From positions 1 to 42,250 of the forward strand of contig SFFL01000020.1 of the NCBI GenBank assembly GCA_004557825.1: a stretch of DNA of 42,250 nt, given 5' to 3'. The notes below the pieces were generated by a model. It saw only the letters and a list, made by a program, of their open reading frames with translations, was not told where the DNA came from and ran no database searches. A program made the translations under genes and the position numbers. The DNA comes from Bacteroidales bacterium. Its GTDB lineage: Bacteria > Bacteroidota > Bacteroidia > Bacteroidales > Muribaculaceae. Below are positions 1-8,300 of this stretch, one piece after another; the stretch's first letter is position 1, and each line of letters opens with the position of its first letter.

Positions 1-1
1 T

Positions 2-715
2 CATGATTATTCAGAGTCGGGCTTTCAGAATCCCACAGCAATGAAGTATAAAGTTAAGGCCGATGAGTTTGAGCGTCAGGTGGCAGCCATTGCCCGATAT
101 TTAAAGGCAAAAAAGATGTCAACAGAAGCGGTAGAGTTTACTTTTGATGACGGTGGCGTTACATTCTTGACTGAGGCTGCGCCTATACTTGAACGATATG
201 GTTTCAGAGGCAAATTTTTTATTGCAACGTCGCGCATTGACACAGAAGGATTTCTCTCTAAAAAACAAATTATAGAATTACGCGACCGCGGGCACATCGT
301 AGGCGCACATTCACATACTCACCCCGACCGTATGACAGTGCTGTCGCAGCAGCAGCTTGAAGAAGAGTGGTGTAGGTCTACAGACATACTCGCGTATATT
401 TTGGGCGAAAAACCGACGTGCGCCTCAATTCCTAACGGTTACTCATCGGCTGATGTAATCAGGGCTATGGCTCTTGCAGGTATTACCGACATATATACAT
501 CCGAACCTACAACACATTGCAAGACCCGTGGCAACACAATAGTCAAAGGTCGTTATGCGGTGACAGATACAGATACGGTTGAGACGGTAATGCGACTTGT
601 AGACTCTCGATTGACGAGAATATACAAAGCAGCACGATTCAATTGTCTTGCATTGGCAAAGAGTCTGTTGGGAGAGTCATATTTAAGAATCAGGGAATCG
701 CTTTTAAAGAAATAA
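2..715 (+). CDS. Polysaccharide deacetylase (NodB family), 5' end outside the window
   Basis: This is a metal-dependent carbohydrate esterase of the NodB homology type, which removes N- or O-acetyl groups from surface polysaccharide. The first NodB motif reads TFDDGG and the second AHSHTHP. They supply the expected metal ligands: one Asp and two His (D37, H90 and H94 when counted from the ATG at 41). The reading frame stays open from the ATG at 41 back to base 2. The upstream residues (HDYSESGFQNPTA) look like family sequence, so the real start lies before the window and the ATG at 41 is probably internal. Seven nucleotides separate it from the following glycosyltransferase, in the same direction. 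It is visibly AT-richer than the genes after 3.8 kb, as capsule or O-antigen loci often are. The fold is certain; the substrate cannot be told. Confidence 0.85.
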   Translation, partial: HDYSESGFQNPTAMKYKVKADEFERQVAAIARYLKAKKMSTEAVEFTFDDGGVTFLTEAAPILERYGFRGKFFIATSRIDTEGFLSKKQIIELRDRGHIVGAHSHTHPDRMTVLSQQQLEEEWCRSTDILAYILGEKPTCASIPNGYSSADVIRAMALAGITDIYTSEPTTHCKTRGNTIVKGRYAVTDTDTVETVMRLVDSRLTRIYKAARFNCLALAKSLLGESYLRIRESLLKK

Positions 716-722
716 ATATCCT

Positions 723-1712
723 ATGCTATCAGTAATTTGTCCGATATATAATGAAGAGAAGTATATCGGAGTATGCATTGAGTCTATACTCGCGCAGGAT
801 TATCCGAAGGATAATCTCGAGGTGATTTTTGCCGACGGTATGTCGACCGACTGTACTCGCGAAATTGTCGCCGGATATACCGCGCGTTATCCGTGGATTC
901 GCCTGATAGACAACCCCGACCGTATTGTGCCGCCTGCGTTAAATGCGGCTATTGCTGCATCGCGAGGGGAGATTATCATGCGCCTGGATGCACATGCATC
1001 GTATGCTCCAAATTATTTCTCTGCTATCTGCAAGGCTTACAGTAGAATAGTAGCCGATAACATAGGCGCTGTGTGCAGGACGGATGTGTTAAATAAGACG
1101 CCTAAATCTTTTGCAATTCGTGAGGTACTTGCTCATCCGCTTGGCGTGGGTAATTCGGCTTTCCGGACTGGTATCTCAGCGGAAAAGGAGGTAGACACTG
1201 TGCCTTTCGGCTGTTGGCGTCGGGAGGTGTTTGATAGGTACGGAAAATTTGACGAGCGCCTTGTCAGGAATCAGGACATAGAGTTTAGTAAGCGCATTCT
1301 TCGAGGCGGTGGCCGTATCGTAATAATCCCGGACACTTATTCCACTTATTATGCCCGTGAAACCTTTGCTAAGCTCGCAAAAAATAATTATGGTAATGGA
1401 TTGTGGAATATTCTTACGGTATGGTATACGCGTGAGTTTAACTCGTTGTCGCTAAGGCATTTTATTCCGTTGATATTTCTGCTATCGCTGTTGTTGCCGA
1501 CTATTGCCGGATTCTTCTGGCATCCATTATGGTGGCTCGGGGTTGCATCTTTGACGGCTTATACCTTGGTTGTGAGTATAATAAGCGCTAAAATCGCCGC
1601 CACAAAATATTTGAATTTCATCTATCTTATCGCGACATTTTTTGTACTCCATCTATCATATGGATGTGGATCGCTTATGGGATTGATGAGATTGCCTTTT
1701 ATTAAAAGATAG
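723..1712 (+). CDS. Family 2 glycosyltransferase, ExoA-like, with C-terminal membrane segments
   Basis: A 329-residue inverting GT-A glycosyltransferase that probably adds one sugar to a lipid-linked repeat unit on the cytoplasmic face of the inner membrane. The N-terminus shows the family opening VICPIYNEE. The nucleotide-binding Asp lies in ADGMSTD (D38) and the metal-binding motif is LDAH (D89). About 80 residues at the C-terminus (roughly 250-329) are hydrophobic and can form two or three membrane helices, as in ExoA-like enzymes of succinoglycan-type pathways. It sits 7 nt after the deacetylase and 10 nt before the sugar transferase, so the three are probably co-transcribed. The AT-rich composition marks it as part of a variable polysaccharide locus. 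Donor and acceptor sugars are unknown. Confidence 0.88.
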   Translation: MLSVICPIYNEEKYIGVCIESILAQDYPKDNLEVIFADGMSTDCTREIVAGYTARYPWIRLIDNPDRIVPPALNAAIAASRGEIIMRLDAHASYAPNYFSAICKAYSRIVADNIGAVCRTDVLNKTPKSFAIREVLAHPLGVGNSAFRTGISAEKEVDTVPFGCWRREVFDRYGKFDERLVRNQDIEFSKRILRGGGRIVIIPDTYSTYYARETFAKLAKNNYGNGLWNILTVWYTREFNSLSLRHFIPLIFLLSLLLPTIAGFFWHPLWWLGVASLTAYTLVVSIISAKIAATKYLNFIYLIATFFVLHLSYGCGSLMGLMRLPFIKR

Positions 1713-1722
1713 TAGATTTGAG

Positions 1723-2252
1723 ATGTCATTAAAATTCATCTTTGACCGTCTGATGGCTCTCATCGGGCTGTTGGTGCTATGGCCGGTGCTGTTGGTAGTG
1801 GCGGTTCTTATTCGGGTGAAGATGCCGGGAGGCCCGGTGATTTTCAGGCAGCGGCGCGTAGGAAGGAATGGGCGGTTGTTTACGATGTATAAATTCCGGT
1901 CGATGACCGTCGGGCATGGCGGATCGTCGGTTTCGGTGGCCGGTGAGAGCCGGATTACGCCGCTGGGCGCAAAGCTCCGGCATTATAAGCTTGATGAGTT
2001 GCCGGAGTTGTGGAATGTGCTTATCGGTGATATGTCGTTCGTCGGCCCGCGGCCCGATGTGCCCGGGTATGCCGACGCGCTTAAAGGGGAAGACCGCGAA
2101 ATCCGCAAAGATATAACGATGAAGTGATTTTTCCCGACAAGGTGCGGATAAATCGCTATTATCTGCATCATTATAGTTTCTTAAAGGATATTCAGATGAT
2201 ATTCTGCACCGTGCTTGGGCGCAGAATGAAATATGATAACGAAATAATTTAA
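1723..2252 (+). pseudogene. Undecaprenyl-phosphate sugar-phosphate transferase, broken by an internal deletion and frameshift
   Basis: This is the initiating enzyme type of O-antigen, capsule or glycan synthesis (bacterial sugar transferase family, PglC/WcaJ core), which moves a sugar phosphate from UDP-sugar to undecaprenyl phosphate. Residues 1-134 are normal: a membrane-associated helix near 10-32, FRQRRVG, KFRSM, KLDELPELWNVL and SFVGPRPD. The frame then stops at 2127. The normal C-terminus resumes in another frame from about 2112 to the stop at 2250-2252 (YNDEVIFPDKVRIN ... FCTVLGRRMKYDNEII). Between GEDREIRK and YNDEV the family has about 28 residues containing the RPGITG-like motif, and these are absent. 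The missing length is therefore about 85 bp and must equal 1 modulo 3. The product is presumably inactive. An assembly error is the main alternative. Confidence 0.8.
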
Positions 2253-2258
2253 ATCGAT

Positions 2259-3466
2259 ATGAGTGAACGGATATTGCTGTGCCTGGCGCATATGAGCGGC
2301 CGGGAACAGGATTTTATAAAGGAGGCGTTCGACCAGAACTGGGTTGTGCCTCTGGGCCCGAATGTGAATGGGTTCGAGAAGGATCTCGAGGCGTTCGTGA
2401 ATAAGCGCGAATGTCTGCGGGGAGCGGAAAAGTGCGAGGGCATGGAGCCGCTCGACAAGAAGGTGGTGGCGCTGAGCGCGGGCACCGCGGCGGTGCATCT
2501 GGCGCTGATTGCCTGCGGTGTCGGGCCGGGCGACGAGGTGCTGGTGCAGAGTTTTACGTTCTGCGCGTCGAGTCACCCCGTGACATATTTGGGCGCAACG
2601 CCGGTATTCGTCGACTCTGAGCGTGAGACCTGGAATATGGACCCCGACCTGCTGGAGGATGCGATAAAAGACCGCATCGCCAAGACCGGCAAGAAGCCGA
2701 AGGCAATTGTGCCGGTGGCACTCTACGGTATGCCTTACAAGATTGACCGCATCATGGAGATTGCCAACCGCTATGAGATCCCCGTAATCGAGGACGCTGC
2801 CGAACCGGTGGCGGCGCTCTTATCTGTCCTGATGCCGACGCGGCCCGTGAAATTCTCTGGTATGCCACCCAGGCGCGCGAGAGCTATCCCTACTACCAGC
2901 ACGAGGCCATCGGATACAACTACCGTATGTCGAATATCTGCGCCGGCATCGGCCGCGGCCAGATGACGATTGCTGATGAGCATATTGCGCATCACAGGCA
3001 CGTGCAGGCTTTGTATGAAGAGCTACTGAAAGATGTCAAAGGCATTAAGATGCACACAGCACCTTCGCCTGAATATGACTCGAACTTTTGGCTCTGCACG
3101 GCCACGCTCGACCCCGAACTCCGAATCAAAGGTCAGGAGAACGCCTACAAAAAAGTCATCACAGGCGCAGTCGGCGGTGCCGCTGGCGTGACCCACACCG
3201 TAGAATCTGCCACAACCGAATGCCAGCCCAACGACAACGTTGAGGCTCTCCGCATGGCCCTCGACGCCGCCGGCATCGAGTCTCGCCCACTGTGGAAGCC
3301 AATGCACAAGCAGCCCGTCTACAAAGATGCACCCTCTTATGTCAACGGCGTCAGCGAATCACTCTTCAAAGTCGGCATCTGTCTCCCTGCTGGTCCTTGG
3401 GTTACCGACACCCACATCCACTACATCGTCGACCAGATCAAAAAATGCATCATACTGAATTCCTAA
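2259..3466 (+). pseudogene. DegT/DnrJ/EryC1 sugar aminotransferase, broken; PLP-lysine block missing
   Basis: This is a PLP-dependent aminotransferase that makes amino sugars such as bacillosamine or perosamine precursors (PglE/WecE type). The N-terminal part, from 2259 to about 2804, reads normally: NWVVPLGPNVNGFE, ALSAGTAAVHLAL, SFTFCASSHPV, VIEDAAE. The C-terminal part continues in another frame from about 2804 to 3466 (GGGALICPDADAAREILWYA, YNYRMSNICAGIGRGQM, SRPLWKPMH). About 31 residues between DAAE and GGGAL are lacking, and in the family this block carries the SFNGNK segment with the catalytic lysine. A restart at 2927 would yield only a 179-residue tail. The gene lies 6 nt after the sugar transferase, so initiating transferase and aminotransferase form a typical pair, and both are damaged in the same way. 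Confidence 0.8.
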
Positions 3467-3490
3467 TGCGTAATGCATAATGCATAATTA
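3464..3490 (+). repeat. Three tandem 7-bp units after the aminotransferase
   Basis: Units TAATGCG, TAATGCA and TAATGCA follow one another, then TAATTA. The first TAA is the stop codon of the aminotransferase frame. It is a simple-sequence tract and no function is evident. Confidence 0.7.
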
Positions 3491-3512
3491 GAAACTACGC
3501 TGACAATATTTT

Positions 3513-3560
3513 CGGCGCATAGGTCATTTGCACGCTCAAATGGCTTATGCGCCGATTTTT
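3513..3560 (+). terminator. Intrinsic terminator of the polysaccharide operon
   Basis: An 18-bp stem (3513-3530 with 3537-3554; two non-Watson-Crick positions, at least one a G-U pair) has a 6-nt loop CACGCT. Five T residues follow at 3556-3560. It lies 46 nt after the aminotransferase stop and points in the right direction to end that operon. Confidence 0.8.
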
Positions 3561-3626
3561 ATTTACACTTATACGTCGATTTATTTCGTCAGTTTCGTAA
3601 ATATCACCTCCGCAACACCCCCCCCC

Positions 3627-3674
3627 AAAAAATCGTGTAAAAGTAAACTCAGAGTTTATTTTTACACGATTTTA
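3627..3674. terminator. Second long hairpin between the polysaccharide operon and amt
   Basis: AAAATCGTGTAAAA (3629-3642) pairs perfectly with 3660-3673. An inner stem TAAAC/GTTTA (3644-3648 with 3654-3658) closes the loop. A-rich and T-rich edges on both sides suit a bidirectional terminator. The run of nine C residues just before it is unusual. The role is inferred from structure only. Confidence 0.6.
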
Positions 3675-3720
3675 TTATTCAGGGCGCAGAACTCAATATG
3701 CTTTCTTGCGATTGAATATA

Positions 3721-3770
3721 ATAGCAATTTGCTTTGTTTTTCGCGATAAACAAAGAAAATTGCTATTTTT
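3721..3770 (+). terminator. Third hairpin with T-run, directly before the amt promoter
   Basis: Outer arms ATAGCAATTT (3721-3730) and AAATTGCTAT (3757-3766) are perfect. Inner arms CTTTGTTT (3732-3739) and AAACAAAG (3748-3755) are also perfect, with a G-A mismatch between the two stems and an 8-nt loop. The T-run is 3766-3770. It ends one base before the -33 element of amt and would insulate that promoter from upstream reading. Confidence 0.65.
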
Positions 3771-3771
3771 C

Positions 3772-3830
3772 TTGCAAGACATAAATATTTCTGTTAATTT
3801 TGCCGCGTTTTAAATACTAAGGTAATTTTG
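3772..3830 (+). promoter_or_regulatory. Two interlocked Bacteroidetes promoters for amt-gltB
   Basis: The -7 boxes TAATTTTG occur at 3795-3802 and 3823-3830. The first is preceded by TTG at 3772-3774 with exactly 20 nt between. The second is preceded by TTTG at 3799-3802, also with exactly 20 nt between, and this TTTG is the end of the first -7 box. Both agree with the TTTG/TAnnTTTG consensus of the Bacteroidetes primary sigma factor. Predicted starts are about 55 and 26 nt before the amt ATG. Confidence 0.65.
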
Positions 3831-3862
3831 CAACGTTTTTAAATTATTCTAAGGTTTGTTTT

Positions 3863-5284
3863 ATGACTATTAAGGGTAAAAAGGTGAACTGGGGTTGGCT
3901 CACCGTACTGTTAGGTTTGCTCGTGATATGTGCTGCGGGCTTATTTTCACCCCTCGATATGCGAACGTTTGACTTGGCTAACGATCATCTCTGGGCCAAC
4001 GTAGCATGGATGATTACCGCTACGATTTTCGTATTGATGATGACGCCGGGCCTATCCTTCTTCTATGGCGGTATGGTCCATCGAAAAAACGTAATCTCTA
4101 CTATGCTACAGAGTTTTATCGTAATGGGATTTGTCAGTGTAATCTGGGTTGTCTTCGGCTTTGGCCTCGCTTTCGGTAACGATATCGGCCATGTCATCGG
4201 CAACCCTCTTGATTTTTTTATGATGAAAGGTTGCGGCGTGGAGAATGTTGTGTCGCCCTCCAGTGAGACCACCCAAATCGGCCTTGCCACTACCACTATT
4301 CCTCTGGCGCTCTTCGCTCTCTTCCAGATGAAATTCGCCATCATCACCCCCTCGCTCATTACCGGCGCTTTTGCTGAGAGGGTGCATTTTACAGGGTATC
4401 TGCTCTTTATGATGCTCTGGACGGTGCTGGTTTACTGCCCGTTGGCCCACTGCACCTGGCACCCCGACGGTCTGTTCGGGATGCTTCATGTCCACGACTA
4501 TGCCGGCGGAATAGTGGTTCATGCCGCCTCCGGTATCGCAGCTTTGGCCGGTGCTCTGTTTCTTGGCAAACGTGTCACTAAAGATAATAAGCCGGCCAAT
4601 GTGCCATTCGTACTTCTCGGCGCCGCCCTTCTGTGGCTGGGATGGTTCGGCTTCAACGGCGGATCGTCGCTGGCGGCCGACGGCATAGCCATATCGGCCT
4701 TTCTCAACACCAATACCGCAGCTGCCACAGCCATGATTACCTGGGAGGCTCTCGACGCCGTGCGCGGCCGCAAGCCGTCGGCAATGGGTGCAGCCGTCGG
4801 TGCGGTAGTCGGCCTCGTTGCCATTACCCCTTGCGCCGGATGGGTCACGGTCGGGCAGAGCCTCTTCATCGCATTCTTCATCACGGTGTGCTGCCACAGC
4901 GCTGTCAGCTGGAAGAGCTACAGCCGCCGCCTCGACGATGCCCTCGATGTATTCCCTACTCACGGCCTCGGCGGCATCATCGGCACACTGCTCACCGGCA
5001 TATTCGCCTACGATTTCTTTGCTGCCGGCGACCCTGAAATACCCTCGCGCTGGCAGTTCTTCCTCAACCATCTGCTTGTGATGGCCGGTGTGTTTGTCTA
5101 CACTTTCGCAATGAGTTACGCTATCTATTGGCTCACTAACAAGATTATACCAATGCGTGTGTCGAAAGAGAACGAGAAGGTGGGCCTCGATGCCTCGCAG
5201 CACAATGAAGAGTATGACGCTCCCTCCGACAAGAATGCCTATCCCTCGGTTGCAGAATGGTTTCGGGGCATTGAGGAGAGCTGA
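3863..5284 (+). CDS. amt: Ammonium transporter, Amt/MEP/Rh family
   Basis: A 473-residue inner-membrane channel that takes up ammonium. About eleven hydrophobic helices fill residues 13-430. Visible family signatures are PGLSFFYGGMV, GAFAER, HDYAGGIVVHAASG (about residues 211-224), WFGFNGGS and THGLGG. The two pore histidines are H220 (VVH) and H367 (THGLGG). The C-terminal tail is cytoplasmic and charged. The ATG at 3863 follows a double promoter. Amt usually has a glnK partner that blocks it under nitrogen excess; none lies in this window. The next gene, 51 nt on, is the large subunit of glutamate synthase, so uptake and assimilation are probably one operon. Confidence 0.95.
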   Translation: MTIKGKKVNWGWLTVLLGLLVICAAGLFSPLDMRTFDLANDHLWANVAWMITATIFVLMMTPGLSFFYGGMVHRKNVISTMLQSFIVMGFVSVIWVVFGFGLAFGNDIGHVIGNPLDFFMMKGCGVENVVSPSSETTQIGLATTTIPLALFALFQMKFAIITPSLITGAFAERVHFTGYLLFMMLWTVLVYCPLAHCTWHPDGLFGMLHVHDYAGGIVVHAASGIAALAGALFLGKRVTKDNKPANVPFVLLGAALLWLGWFGFNGGSSLAADGIAISAFLNTNTAAATAMITWEALDAVRGRKPSAMGAAVGAVVGLVAITPCAGWVTVGQSLFIAFFITVCCHSAVSWKSYSRRLDDALDVFPTHGLGGIIGTLLTGIFAYDFFAAGDPEIPSRWQFFLNHLLVMAGVFVYTFAMSYAIYWLTNKIIPMRVSKENEKVGLDASQHNEEYDAPSDKNAYPSVAEWFRGIEES

Positions 5285-5335
5285 ATAGGCGCTTCCCGTA
5301 ATCTTCAATTAAAACGATTTGCTATTTCACCATAT

Positions 5336-8300
5336 ATGCTTAGCTACAGAATGAAATCACGGGGACTTTACCGCCCTGAGAATGAGAAAGATGCCTGCGG
5401 CGTTGGCCTGCTTGTCAACGTTAAGGGAATTAAGAGTCATCGACTTGTGGAACAGGGTCTTCAGGTGCTCGAACACATGGTGCACCGCGGCGCAGAGGGA
5501 GCCGACCCAAAGACGGGCGACGGTGCCGGAATTATGGTGCAGATTCCTCATGAATTTATTCTGCTTCAGGGCATCCCCGTACCCGAAAAAGGCCGCTACG
5601 GCACAGGCCTGGTGTTCCTCCCCCACGACACAGATTCCGCACAGCTGATGCTCGACCTTATCGAGCGCGAGGCTATCGCGCTGGGGATGCAGCTGATGGC
5701 AGTGCGCGATGTACCCACCAACAACGAAGGCCTGGGGAAGGTGGCCCGCGATGCCGAACCGCGCATAGTGCAGATTTTCGTCTCCGACGAGGAGTCGGAC
5801 GATCCGGTGGAGATTCGTCTTTACCTCCTGCGCAAAATCGTGGAGAAAAAGATTGCCGCATCCACCATCCGTGGCCGCGAGGAATTCTATGTTGTATCGC
5901 TGTCGTCGCGCGTAATCGTGTATAAAGGAATGCTTTCGAGCCTGCAGCTGCGCTACTACTTCCCCGACCTGATGAATCCACGGTTCACCACGGCTATGGC
6001 ACTGGTGCACTCACGCTTCTCCACCAACACCTTCCCCACATGGTCGCTGGCTCAGCCTTTCCGAATGCTGGGCCACAATGGTGAAATCAACACCATCCAG
6101 GGCAACCGCCTCTGGATGACGGCGCGCGAGGGCCTGATGCAGCCGGCCAACTTTGCAGGACACGACGTTACGCCGGTGATTCAGCCGGGTATGAGCGACT
6201 CTGCATCGCTCGACAATGTGCTGGAATTTTTCGTGATGGCGGGAATGAGCCTGCCTCACGCCCTGGCTATGCTGATTCCCGAATCGTTCAACGACAAAAA
6301 CCCGATTTCATCGAGTCTGAAAGCATTCTACGAATATCACTCCATCCTGATGGAGGCCTGGGACGGCCCGGCCACACTGCTTTTCAGCGACGGACGGTTC
6401 GCCGGCGGTATGCTCGACCGCAACGGCCTACGTCCGGCCCGCTACCTCATCACCAAGAACAACACTGTGGTTCTCGCCTCTGAGACAGGCGTGCTCCCCT
6501 TCGAGCCAACGGAAATCCGCGAGAAAGGGCGTCTGCGTCCCGGCAAAATGATGATGATCGATATGAAGGAGGGGCGCATCTACTATGACAAAGAACTGAA
6601 GGCCACCCTTGCACGCGAGCATCCATACCGCGACTGGCTGCAGCTCAACCGCATAAACCTCGACAATATCCGCTCCGGCCGCAAGGTCGGCAACGATGTT
6701 GCCGATTACCGTCGGCTGCTCGCCACCTTCGGCTACCACGCTGAGGAAGTGGACCGCATAATCCTGCCAATGGTCGTCGACGCCAAGGAGCCGATACATT
6801 CTATGGGCAAGGACACACCCCAGGCGCTCTTCTCGCGCCGTCCCGAACTGCTTTACGATTATTTCCGTCAGCATTTCGCACAGGTGACAAACCCACCTAT
6901 CGACCCCCTGCGCGAGGAACTGGTGATGAGCCTCGACAGCTATATCGGAGCGGTAGGCCTCAGCCTGCTCGATTTCTCGCCCGAGCTATGCAAGATGGTG
7001 CTTCTGCGTCGCCCGATTATCACTAACCGCGAGCTCGACCTGCTCTGCAATCTCCGGTACAAGGGTTTCAACACCCGCAAACTCTCTATGACCTTCCCCG
7101 TATCGGAAGGCTCCGAAGGCTTGGCCCGTGGCATCGACCGGCTCTGCCGCGACGCCGAGAAGGCCGTTGACGACGGGTGCAACTATGTGATTCTCAGCGA
7201 CCGCAGCATCGATGCCGAGAACGCTCCCATCCCGGCGCTCCTGGCCACATCGGCTGTGCACCACCATCTGATTCACCGCAAGAAACGTATGCAGACAGCA
7301 CTTGTGGTAGAAACTGCATCGGCACGCGAGGTGATGCACTTCGCTCTTCTTGTGGGCTACGGAGCTTCGGCTGTCAACCCCTACCTGGCCTTCGGACTTA
7401 TCGACGACCTTGTGAAGAAGCATCAGGTGCAACTCGACTTCGACACCGCCTCGCGCCATTTTGTACAGGCTGTCGACAAAGGGCTGCTGAAAGTTATGTC
7501 GAAGATGGGCATCTCCACCCTCACTTCCTACAAGGGCGCCCAGCTCTTCGAAGCACTCGGTCTCAGCAAGGAACTGTGCGCCCGCTATTTCGGCAACACA
7601 CCCTCGAGCATCGGCGGCATCGGTGTAGAGGAGCTGGCCGCAAATATCCTCAAGAGCCATGCCGAGGCATTCTCCACCGAATTCCCCACCGACTCAGAAC
7701 TGCCGTTCATCGGCCACTACACATTCCGCAAAGATGGCGAGAGCCACGCCTGGAACCCTCACGTGATTGCCACCCTACAGAAGTCGACCCGCCTTGGCGA
7801 CTTTGAAACATTCAAAGAATTCTGCCGCGCGGCTGACCGGAAAGAGGAACCGATTTTCATCCGCAACTTTCTTCTGTTCAACAGCGACCGCCCCGCTGTG
7901 GCGCTCGAAGAAGTTGAGCCGGAAGAGGCGATAATGAAGCGATTTGTGGCCGGAGCTATGTCGTTCGGCGCCATCAGCCTCGAAGCCCATGAAACGATTG
8001 CTCTGGCGATGAACGCCATCGGCGGCCGGAGCAACACCGGCGAGGGTGGCGAGGACCCCGACCGCTTCACGCCACGCCCCGACGGTTCATCTACCCGCTC
8101 GGCTATCAAGCAGATTGCCTCCGGGCGATTTGGCGTAACCACCGAATACCTGGTCAACGCCGACGAAATCCAGATAAAGGTGGCGCAGGGGGCCAAGCCC
8201 GGTGAGGGAGGCCAGCTTCCCGGCTTCAAGGTCGACGAGATTATCGCTAAAACCCGACATTCGCTTCCTGGCATCTCGCTGATTTCGCCTCCACCACATC

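Noticed and set aside
3528..3749. 73-codon frame in the amt upstream spacer
   Set aside because: It runs through two of the three hairpins and their T-rich arms and has no family likeness.
4106..5308. 400-codon open frame on the minus strand across amt
   Set aside because: It is the shadow of a gene with all Amt signatures; its translation has no recognisable domain or membrane pattern.
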